DNA from: Clostridia bacterium
Lineage (GTDB): Bacteria; Bacillota_A; Clostridia; Lachnospirales; Lachnospiraceae
Length of the DNA stretch: 6,562 nucleotides
Assembly (NCBI GenBank): GCA_012515365.1
Contig: JAAYYM010000725.1
Span: 1 to 6,562 of the forward strand
Direction: 5' to 3'
In this document: piece after piece, positions 1 through 5,691 of the stretch
Layout of the letters: every line of letters begins with the position of its first letter
Numbering within the stretch: position 1 is the stretch's first letter
Notes under the pieces: model-generated
Seen by the model: the letters and a program-made list of their open reading frames with translations, nothing else
Told to the model about the DNA's origin: nothing
The model's database searches: none
Made by a program: the position numbers and the translations under genes

Positions 1-41
1 ATGCTTCTGCGTGTTACCAAAGCTTTTATCCTTTCATTCAT
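1..41 (-). CDS. 5' end of an unidentified gene (first 13 codons only)
   Basis: The minus strand has ATG at 41-39 and an open frame to the window edge, reading MNERIKALVTRRS. It is preceded by a purine-rich Shine-Dalgarno stretch, GGAGGGG (53-59), and a near-consensus promoter at 85-113. The other nearby ATG (35-37) runs into a stop after two codons, so 39-41 is the likely start. The spacing from GGAGG to ATG, 13 nt, is longer than usual. Thirteen residues are too few to assign a family. The basic, charged N-terminus shows no signal peptide or membrane segment. The gene lies downstream of the YibE/F gene on the same strand but appears to be transcribed on its own. Confidence 0.5.
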   Translation of the reverse strand, partial: MNERIKALVTRRS

Positions 42-74
42 ACTTTTTAATCCCCCTCCAGAAAATCATTCAAG

Positions 75-95
75 TCTTGTGTTTATTATACAAGA
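75..95. repeat. Inverted repeat over the -10 and start site (possible operator)
   Basis: TCTTGT (75-80) and its exact reverse complement ACAAGA (90-95) flank a 9-nt centre. The repeat overlaps the -10 hexamer (85-90) and the predicted transcription start, where a repressor could block the promoter. Six-bp arms in AT-rich DNA can arise by chance, and no T-run follows, so it is not a convincing terminator for the YibE/F operon. Confidence 0.25.
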
Positions 96-113
96 GTAAA
101 ATAGGTTTTTCAA
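85..113 (-). promoter_or_regulatory. Sigma-A-type promoter for the left-edge gene
   Basis: On the minus strand there is a -35 TTGAAA (113-108), a 17-bp spacer and a perfect -10 TATAAT (90-85). Transcription would start near position 78, giving a leader of about 37 nt before the ATG at 41. It lies in the 87-bp gap after the YibE/F stop codon, so the left-edge gene need not depend on the phosphatase operon. Confidence 0.7.
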
Positions 114-128
114 GAAGCAGGTTCGTTT

Positions 129-1271
129 TCAGGATTCTGTATGAGCTTTTGCAAACATAAATGCCGCCACCAATGCTGTAAATGGAGCCACAGTCACCAG
201 ACCAAAGCTGCCGGCAATGGTATGAAGGATTTCCGAAGATATATATTTATAATTTAAAATATGATCAATAGGAGTCCCCTGTGCCATAAAGACCATCATC
301 AAGGTTACATAACTCCCTGAGTAAGCAAGAAGAAGCGTGGTTGTCATGGTTCCCATGGCTGCCCTTCCGATGGTAATCCCCGATTGAAAAGCTTCCCACC
401 TTCCTATTTCAGGTTTCTTCTGTACAATTTCCCATACAGCCGAAGTAATATCAACTGATAAATCCATCATTGCACCGCTGGCTCCGATAAAAATACTGCT
501 CATAAATATAGAGGTCAGATCCAGATGCTCATATCCGCTGTATAGCAGTGACTCAGCATTTGACATGATTGCGCCATGAATATGAAACAGATCTGTAAAC
601 AGAATTCCCAGCAGACAAGTCGTCATGACTCCCAGCAAAGCCCCCAAAATCGCGGTCAATGATCTTTTATCAATTCCATAGACAAAAAAGATAATCACGA
701 TTGTTAACAATGTCACGATCGCAATCCCCATCCATACGGGCGAATAGCCCTTTAAATAACTCGGTACAAGTATTTTCCAGATACACATGATTGTAATGAC
801 AAAGGATAATATCGCCTGTAGTCCGTTTTTTCCGGCAAAAACAATCAATAATACTACAAAAAGCAGCATCAGGATCAGTTCCTGACCCAATCTGAAATGA
901 TCTGACATAATCACCGATTTTATTTGAGTTCCATCGCAGCTGATGGTGACTAAGGCATAGTCCTTTGGACTAAATATTTTATCTTTTTCCAGTGATCCAC
1001 TCAAGAAATTAACACCTTCTATCACTGTTCCCCTAAATTTAGAAGTCCTGACCAACAGTTTGCAGGATTGTTCTCCTGACTGTATCAGGCCTGATGTAAT
1101 AACAGCAGAATTATTGACTTCCAGTACCTCACAAACTGCACGCTGCGTCCCTTGATAAATAACAGCATCCTCGAAGCCTGTTGGAAGAGCTACGAGGATG
1201 CCGATCAGAATAATGCCTGCAATCAATGTCAGTAGAAAGTTTTTCTGCTTTGAAAATAGCAGTTTTTTCAT
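129..1271 (-). CDS. YibE/F family multi-pass membrane protein
   Basis: This 380-residue protein has the pattern of the YibE/F family, whose biochemical function is not established. An N-terminal hydrophobic helix (about 11-30) is followed by a soluble, probably extracytoplasmic domain (about 31-125, Cys47, Cys70 and Cys112). A block of hydrophobic segments follows (about 129-147, 149-170, 176-199, 205-227, 251-268, 306-330, 347-375). The family signature is clear in GASGAMMDLSVDI (263-275) and in GRAAMGTMTTTLLLAYSG (302-319). The ATG directly abuts the TAA of the phosphatase gene, and its ribosome binding site AGGAG (1280-1284, 8 nt away) lies inside the phosphatase coding sequence. The two are therefore surely cotranscribed and probably translationally coupled. 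Other bacteria often encode YibE and YibF as separate proteins; here one polypeptide carries a soluble domain plus the membrane block. No terminator is visible after its stop. A transport role is possible but unproven. Confidence 0.9.
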   Translation of the reverse strand: MKKLLFSKQKNFLLTLIAGIILIGILVALPTGFEDAVIYQGTQRAVCEVLEVNNSAVITSGLIQSGEQSCKLLVRTSKFRGTVIEGVNFLSGSLEKDKIFSPKDYALVTISCDGTQIKSVIMSDHFRLGQELILMLLFVVLLIVFAGKNGLQAILSFVITIMCIWKILVPSYLKGYSPVWMGIAIVTLLTIVIIFFVYGIDKRSLTAILGALLGVMTTCLLGILFTDLFHIHGAIMSNAESLLYSGYEHLDLTSIFMSSIFIGASGAMMDLSVDITSAVWEIVQKKPEIGRWEAFQSGITIGRAAMGTMTTTLLLAYSGSYVTLMMVFMAQGTPIDHILNYKYISSEILHTIAGSFGLVTVAPFTALVAAFMFAKAHTES

Positions 1272-2927
1272 TTATTCTACTCCTGTCAATTCTGCAATCT
1301 TATTATAAATCTCTGTATTATCATAGTATCCATCAAACTTTTCTGCACCCACACCCTTTGTCAATACTTCGACCGGAAGTCCTGTATGTGCATAAGAACC
1401 AAAGTTTACGCCGCTTTTATTATTTAAGATATGTGTGATCGTGACAGTAAGCGGTTCATAGCTTCCGTATTTTACATACTCGTCCTGAGCAAACTCTTCT
1501 TCCTCGCCTGTACGTGCCATTGTTGTATCATAGGCTGCTTTTAGCTGATCATATTCGTATTGCGTCATGGCCAGTGTTCCACTATCATCTGATTCCGGAT
1601 GACTGTCTGCGTTATCCTTTTGTTCTGTATCATTGCCGGCTGTTTCGACTGGTGTAGTCAATCCAAATAATTCAGTTACATCTGCCATAACAGTATCAAA
1701 ATCAGTTTTGTTTTCTTTATATGCGGTTACATAGTCAGAATCAAATTTTGCATAAGATAGTTTCTGATTATTAAAATTCGTTAAGAAGGTATCATAATCT
1801 GTACCTGCAAACCCGATTGTCAGTCCTCCTGTCTCATGGTCTCCTGTGACAAGGATCAATGTTTCTTCGGGATGTTCCTCATAAAACTCTACTGCTCTGG
1901 CAACAGCCTGGTCTAGCGCAAGTGTATCTGTAATCGTGCTGGCTGCATCATTTGCATGACATGCCCAGTCAATCTTTCCACCCTCAATCATCATAAAAAA
2001 TCCATTTTCATTATCGAGAAGTTCGATCCCTTGATCGACATAATCTACTAATCCCCACTCACCGTCAGCTCGGTCAAGTTCATATGACATCGCATCACTA
2101 TCTGCCAGATGTTCATCAATGACAATCACTTTTTCCGAATCCGCTGTTAGTGCCTGCGCCTCATTCTGTGTCTTTACGACCTGATAACCTGCCTTTGCAG
2201 CTATTTCGTACAGATCCTCTTGATCCTTTTCTTTTCCTGTAGGCTGTTTTAAACCGCCTCCTGCAAAGTATTCAAATCCGCTATCGATCATTTCCTGACC
2301 AATTTCATAATAGCTGTTTCTGGATTCCTGATGCGCATAAAAAGCAGCCGGAGTTGCATGATTGATATTAACCGATGAAATAATTCCGATTTTATAATCT
2401 TTTTGTGCTTTCAGCTTTTCTGCAATCGTCTCATATTTCTGGCTGAAATCCTCACTTACATTAATACTTCCACTCCATGTTTTATTTCCTGTTGCAATTG
2501 ATGTAGCTGTTGAAGCAGAATCTGGTGCAAAGCTTGTACTGTCATAAGTTTGTGCACTTCCCATAACCGGAAAATCCATCATCACAAGCTGATTTTTATT
2601 ACTTAAAATTGTTTTTTCCTCATCCTTCACAGTCACCTTTTGGGCTCCATCCTGATGAGATGCACTTACGAAATAGTTGGTAAGCTGGATCTGTGGATAG
2701 CTCATTCCATCGCCGATGAAAAGGAATACATATTTTGGTTCTGTTGTCTCCTGCTTGTCCGTGTCTTCTGTTACAGACTGTGTCTCTTTTGGAGCAGACT
2801 GCGTCTCTTTTGGGGCAGACTGTGTCTGTGCGGCTGCCTGCTCTGCCGGTGCAGCACTGCCACACCCTGTCAGCATAGAAGCAACGAGTGTACATGCCAA
2901 AATTGCCTTCACTAGTTTTCTTTTCAT
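1272..2927 (-). CDS. Alkaline phosphatase, surface lipoprotein (PhoA-type family)
   Basis: This 551-residue metal-dependent phosphomonoesterase probably releases phosphate from organic esters at the outer cell surface. A signal peptide ends in the lipobox LTGC (19-22), so Cys22 should be lipidated. A Ser/Thr/Gln/Glu-rich linker (about 23-63) with a short tandem repeat follows. All active-site elements match by comparison with E. coli PhoA: metal Asp73 in IGDGMS; nucleophile Ser137 in PDSAST; NHATPAAFYAH (189-199) with Thr192; phosphate-binding Arg203; Glu315, Asp320 and His324 in IEGGKIDWACH; Asp363-His364 in TGDHETGG; and His514 in YAHTG. The enzyme should be active. An acidic, polar stretch (about 426-450) interrupts the domain before the last ligand. 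The start is set by AAGGAG (2939-2944), 11 nt from the ATG; a closer ATG at 2933-2935 is in another frame. It is the first gene of an operon with YibE/F, behind a Pho-box-like promoter. The B. subtilis counterparts are phoA/phoB; orthology was not tested. Confidence 0.95.
   Translation of the reverse strand: MKRKLVKAILACTLVASMLTGCGSAAPAEQAAAQTQSAPKETQSAPKETQSVTEDTDKQETTEPKYVFLFIGDGMSYPQIQLTNYFVSASHQDGAQKVTVKDEEKTILSNKNQLVMMDFPVMGSAQTYDSTSFAPDSASTATSIATGNKTWSGSINVSEDFSQKYETIAEKLKAQKDYKIGIISSVNINHATPAAFYAHQESRNSYYEIGQEMIDSGFEYFAGGGLKQPTGKEKDQEDLYEIAAKAGYQVVKTQNEAQALTADSEKVIVIDEHLADSDAMSYELDRADGEWGLVDYVDQGIELLDNENGFFMMIEGGKIDWACHANDAASTITDTLALDQAVARAVEFYEEHPEETLILVTGDHETGGLTIGFAGTDYDTFLTNFNNQKLSYAKFDSDYVTAYKENKTDFDTVMADVTELFGLTTPVETAGNDTEQKDNADSHPESDDSGTLAMTQYEYDQLKAAYDTTMARTGEEEEFAQDEYVKYGSYEPLTVTITHILNNKSGVNFGSYAHTGLPVEVLTKGVGAEKFDGYYDNTEIYNKIAELTGVE
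1280..1284 (-). promoter_or_regulatory. Ribosome binding site of the YibE/F gene, inside the phosphatase gene
   Basis: AGGAG on the minus strand lies 8 nt before the YibE/F ATG and within the last codons of the phosphatase reading frame (Gly-Val-Glu-stop). It supports the chosen start and suggests that ribosomes finishing the phosphatase help initiate YibE/F. Confidence 0.75.
2774..2828 (-). repeat. 21-bp tandem repeat in the phosphatase linker
   Basis: Two full 21-bp units (2774-2794 and 2795-2815) differ at only two positions, and a partial third (2816-2828) follows. They encode a seven-residue repeat, seen as SAPKETQ twice and then diverging, in the flexible linker between the lipidated cysteine and the catalytic domain. 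The unit is a multiple of three, so copy-number change would alter tether length without breaking the frame. Confidence 0.8.
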
Positions 2928-2973
2928 TTTTTCATAGTCTCCTTTTTTTGTAATAACATTTTACGCAATTCAA

Positions 2974-2979
2974 ATTATA
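2974..2979 (-). promoter_or_regulatory. -10 element of the phosphatase operon promoter
   Basis: A perfect TATAAT on the minus strand predicts a start near 2967 and a leader of about 40 nt. No -35 resembling TTGACA is found at 16-18 bp (the 17-bp position reads TAGTTT). A TTGAGA sits only 13 bp upstream, too close. A good -10 without a -35 is typical of an activator-dependent promoter and fits the repeat array just upstream. Confidence 0.65.
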
Positions 2980-3000
2980 AAAGGATCGTACTTCTCAAAC

Positions 3001-3039
3001 TAGCAAAGTAAGGTAAAGGTTTTGTAAATTACAGATAAA
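3001..3039 (-). promoter_or_regulatory. Pho-box-like array: four hexamers at 11-bp steps
   Basis: Reading toward the phosphatase, the minus strand shows TTTATC (3039-3034), TTTACA (3028-3023), TTTACC (3017-3012) and TTGCTA (3006-3001), each separated by exactly 5 bp. The Bacillus PhoP consensus is TT(A/C/T)A(C/T)A with spacers of about 5 bp. The units match it at 5, 6, 5 and 4 of 6 positions. The last unit ends 21 bp before the TATAAT, so the array covers roughly -34 to -72, about where an activating PhoP would bind. Position, spacing and the downstream alkaline phosphatase agree. Binding by a PhoP/PhoB homologue is inference, and no regulator gene of that type lies in the window. Confidence 0.6.
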
Positions 3040-3070
3040 TTGATTAAAACCCATATCACTTCAAACATCA

Positions 3071-3099
3071 TAGACAAAACGTTTTTCTTCTACTATAAT
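3071..3099 (+). promoter_or_regulatory. Sigma-A-type promoter of the zinc-ribbon gene
   Basis: The elements are -35 TAGACA (3071-3076, one mismatch to TTGACA), a 17-bp spacer and -10 TATAAT (3094-3099). Transcription would start near 3106, giving a leader of about 37 nt that includes the ribosome binding site GAGGAG (3128-3133). It is divergent from the phosphatase promoter, and its -35 lies about 31 bp from the Pho-box-like array. It looks strong and constitutive. Confidence 0.75.
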
Positions 3100-3142
3100 T
3101 ATGAAAAGATCTTGAGATTATTTTACAGAGGAGAGAACCTAC

Positions 3143-3886
3143 ATGAATTTCATCATTCTTATTTTATTGATAGCTGTCGTGTTCACTGTTATCGCCGGCG
3201 TAGGTTACATTATTTACCGCATTAAGGGACTGGCAGATAATGCTTCATTTGCACTAAATGCACTGGAAGCAGGACTCAAGGAGCAGGCAGAAGAGCTTGA
3301 GCACACTCCAAAATCTGTCAATGGTATGACGTCTCTATGCCTGCCACGTATCATAGCTGATTTTCCGGCATTTAACTGGAATGAATTTAAACAAAAAGCT
3401 GAAAATATGTTAAAATCCGCTTTTTTGGCTCTTACACAGGACGATATCACTAAACTGACCAATGCTTCTGCTGATTTGCGTAATCAGATCAGCCTTTCGA
3501 TTGCTGCTAATAAAGAACAGTGCCAAAAAGAAGTGTTCAGAGATGTCAAAATCCATCAGACCGAAATTGCTACCTACCGCAAAATGGGCGGTACCTGCGT
3601 CATTACGCTTCAAACCTCTGTTGGCTACTATCATTATATTGAAAAGTCCGGATCCATCATATGCGGTTCTAAAGATGTCAAACAGCAAGTCCGCTACTCA
3701 GTAGAGCTTCAATACATACAGGATGTCGAAAAAATAGCCGAAGGCGAAACTGCCCTCGGCGTAACGTGTCCAAACTGTGGTGCGCCCATTACCGGAGTGG
3801 GTCAAAAGACATGTGCTTACTGTGGTCTGGCGGTCACAGAAATCAACATCAATGCCTGGGCACTCAATCGCTATAAACTCTGTTAA
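3143..3886 (+). CDS. Membrane-anchored zinc-ribbon protein, possibly Tim44-like domain
   Basis: This 247-residue protein has an N-terminal membrane helix (about 2-25), a short, probably helical segment rich in Ala, Leu and Glu (about 29-53), and a conserved-looking soluble domain (about 60-200). It ends in a C-terminal zinc ribbon with Cys209/Cys212 and Cys224/Cys227 (CPNC-X11-CAYC), then a short tail. The soluble domain begins with FNWNEFKQKAENML (78-91) and continues as an alpha/beta domain. This resembles Tim44-like domains in other bacterial membrane proteins, but I hold that assignment loosely. The ribbon probably faces the cytoplasm and may bind protein or nucleic acid; no catalytic motif is seen. 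GAGGAG lies 9 nt before the ATG and decides the start. The gene appears monocistronic with its own promoter. Its TAA is immediately followed by the stop of the convergent gene. Molecular function is unknown. Confidence 0.85.
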   Translation: MNFIILILLIAVVFTVIAGVGYIIYRIKGLADNASFALNALEAGLKEQAEELEHTPKSVNGMTSLCLPRIIADFPAFNWNEFKQKAENMLKSAFLALTQDDITKLTNASADLRNQISLSIAANKEQCQKEVFRDVKIHQTEIATYRKMGGTCVITLQTSVGYYHYIEKSGSIICGSKDVKQQVRYSVELQYIQDVEKIAEGETALGVTCPNCGAPITGVGQKTCAYCGLAVTEININAWALNRYKLC

Positions 3887-5617
3887 TCAATATTTATGCC
3901 GGAATCCATCCTGGATGTGATCCCCACGGTTTTCCCAATACTGAATGTTCGTTCCAAAATTCGTTGCCGGAAAATGTGCATACCAGGACTGACCTCCGGC
4001 CTCTTGTGGATAATAGATGGTGATACCATTCAAATCCTGTGATTCCATTTCCGGATCCGGATAATCCTTCTGCATGAATAAATATGACGTATCTTTACTC
4101 ACATCTTTAAACAGATAATAATCATCCCATAACGTTTTATAGGTAGGAAATGCAATCAATGCAAATAACCCTGCCGAGCAAATCAACCCAAATACACGAA
4201 GCCATTTATAATCCCAAAACATATCCAATGTCGTAGCTATCACAAGCAGCGGAACTGTCAGTAAAAAGGCATATCCATATCTATGTAATGGTGAAGAGAA
4301 CATCCAAAATGCGAATCCACAGATCATGACGATGTTTAATAACACGATTTGAAACAGCTTTGTGTCAACTACTTTTCGTGCCATCAGAAGTCGGATTGCA
4401 CATACGATTAACCCAGCCGGAGCTGCAAGCAGTGCTGCTGCTGAAAAGAAGCGTTCCAACGGCCTCTGTCCTTCCCACCAGGTCGGAAACCATTGAAAAA
4501 TAGATTGTGAAACCAGACTGCGATCGTACACATATCGCGCATATACTTTAATATCAGTCGCATCTCCTATTGCTGTTTCAGCCGGAAGCTTCCAGTCTAC
4601 CAAAAAGAGATCAAGCGATGCAAATGGGTATACAAGCCAGCCGGAAATGATCACGTTTCTAATCAGATAAGGGGCAATTAATATCAGTCCTGCTGCCACA
4701 CAAATCATCACCTGTTTCCACTTTTTATGTCGGATCATGTCATAAGCCGGATAAATGACGATCAATACCATACAAACGGCGGTCAGCTTCAGTGCCACCA
4801 GAAAAACCGTAAAAACTGCCAGAAGTGCATAAGGAGCAGAGTCTGTTTCTCCATTCTCAGCCAGTAACGCAAATCTGATAACAAGCCACATAATCAGATA
4901 AACCGTCGGGAAATCCGTAGTAGGTGAAATGATCTCAAATAAAATGATAATGGTATAAATAACCGGAGCCACTCTGCATACATTACTAAATAAATACTTT
5001 CTGCTCCAATGTGTAAACAGCCCACACACTGCATAAATACACACAATTGCTCCAATAAATGCCTGTCCGCTATGTAAGGATTGACCGAACAAGTCTTTCA
5101 TGCTGTATAATGCCATAAAAGAAAAGAAACTACTATTATATCCAAAACGTTCATGAATATTTGCAATTCCCTTTACTGCGCCATATTCTTCCGTCCACCT
5201 TATACTCTGCGCATGATACAAACCGGTATCGTACATAAATCCGGTATTCGAGCAAAAATAAGAAATGCCTGCTATGATGATAAGTGCAAGTAACACCATT
5301 ATCAGCTTTGAGACTGTTATCTTCTGGTTTTTAATCATTTTGACCCTTTGAGTCAATTCTTTATAATAATCTCGTTCAAGGAACACACACACCGCACACA
5401 ATATGAGTAAGACCACATTTGCAGCTATATTGACGCCTCCGAACAAACTATAAAAGCCCGCATAAGTCGTGTTCACTGCAATCCCTGCAACGAGAGAAGT
5501 CATAACAGAAACATGATGCTTGCCTTTCATCATCTGATAGAGTTTTGATGTCACGAAATGCCCGGTAATAAAAGTTGTCAGACATATATAAAACCAATTG
5601 ATCAATATACTTACCAT
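3887..5617 (-). CDS. Polytopic membrane protein, GT-C glycosyltransferase-like (LIC_10190-like)
   Basis: This 576-residue protein has ten or more hydrophobic segments (for example about 3-25, 36-56, 62-80, 103-121, 184-200, 215-230, 236-253, 262-290, 303-319, 394-411, 421-440, 448-465, 473-491) and a soluble C-terminal tail (about 495-576). After the fourth helix comes a conserved-looking loop, DTGLYH (130-135), then RWTEEYG (140-146) and HERFGYNS (155-162). An acidic residue in the first outer loop is the hallmark of GT-C enzymes, which transfer sugars from lipid-linked donors. The pattern recalls proteins annotated as LIC_10190 family membrane proteins; that is recognition, not a search result. 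Other charged loop residues include Asp235 (SPTTDFP), Arg320 and His445-Arg446-Tyr447. GGAG (5625-5628) lies 7 nt before the ATG. No sugar-nucleotide or polysaccharide genes are adjacent in the window, so the substrate cannot be inferred. Confidence 0.75.
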   Translation of the reverse strand: MVSILINWFYICLTTFITGHFVTSKLYQMMKGKHHVSVMTSLVAGIAVNTTYAGFYSLFGGVNIAANVVLLILCAVCVFLERDYYKELTQRVKMIKNQKITVSKLIMVLLALIIIAGISYFCSNTGFMYDTGLYHAQSIRWTEEYGAVKGIANIHERFGYNSSFFSFMALYSMKDLFGQSLHSGQAFIGAIVCIYAVCGLFTHWSRKYLFSNVCRVAPVIYTIIILFEIISPTTDFPTVYLIMWLVIRFALLAENGETDSAPYALLAVFTVFLVALKLTAVCMVLIVIYPAYDMIRHKKWKQVMICVAAGLILIAPYLIRNVIISGWLVYPFASLDLFLVDWKLPAETAIGDATDIKVYARYVYDRSLVSQSIFQWFPTWWEGQRPLERFFSAAALLAAPAGLIVCAIRLLMARKVVDTKLFQIVLLNIVMICGFAFWMFSSPLHRYGYAFLLTVPLLVIATTLDMFWDYKWLRVFGLICSAGLFALIAFPTYKTLWDDYYLFKDVSKDTSYLFMQKDYPDPEMESQDLNGITIYYPQEAGGQSWYAHFPATNFGTNIQYWENRGDHIQDGFRHKY

Positions 5618-5632
5618 ACTTTTTCTCCAATC

Positions 5633-5676
5633 AAAAATGATTGCATATCAATCCCTAAGGCATCAATATGCAATCA
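5633..5676 (-). terminator. Stem-loop plus T-run after the sensor kinase gene
   Basis: Perfect 11-bp inverted arms, TGATTGCATAT (5638-5648) and ATATGCAATCA (5666-5676), flank a 17-nt loop. Read on the minus strand, the hairpin starts 15 nt after the kinase stop and is followed by TTTTT (5637-5633), the geometry of an intrinsic terminator. The stem has only 3 G/C of 11 pairs and the loop is large, so termination would be weak. It may allow read-through into the membrane-protein gene, or it may instead be a protein-binding site. Confidence 0.45.
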
Positions 5677-5681
5677 ATATG
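5662..5681. repeat. 9-bp direct repeat at 11-bp spacing in the kinase/membrane-protein gap
   Basis: ATCAATATG occurs at 5662-5670 and 5673-5681, one helical turn apart. The core ATCAAT also occurs at 5647-5652 within the loop/arm region and at 5601-5606 just inside the downstream gene. It overlaps the stem-loop, so it may be a by-product of that structure or a binding site for a regulator. AT-rich sequence makes chance repeats fairly easy. Confidence 0.3.
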
Positions 5682-5691
5682 TTACCACAGA

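Noticed and set aside
2933..2935. Upstream ATG as an alternative phosphatase start
   Set aside because: It is out of frame with the phosphatase and only 3 nt from the Shine-Dalgarno sequence.
2620..2937. Several overlapping open frames of 70-90 codons on both strands over the phosphatase N-terminus
   Set aside because: They lie inside the phosphatase gene, have Cys- and Ser-rich composition caused by the repeat, and lack convincing ribosome binding sites. They are shadows.
3040..3225. Plus-strand open frame of 61 codons starting in the divergent spacer
   Set aside because: It spans the promoter and ribosome binding site of the zinc-ribbon gene in another frame and has no ribosome binding site of its own.
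3907..3917. CATCCTGGATG palindrome near the convergent stops as a bidirectional terminator
   Set aside because: The arms leave only one unpaired base, pairing is short, no T-run follows on either strand, and it lies in coding sequence.
5638..5676. Promoter for the membrane-protein gene (TTGCAT-N17-TGATAT on the minus strand)
   Set aside because: The -10 matches consensus at only three of six positions, and both elements fall inside the stem-loop. The evidence is too weak to annotate.
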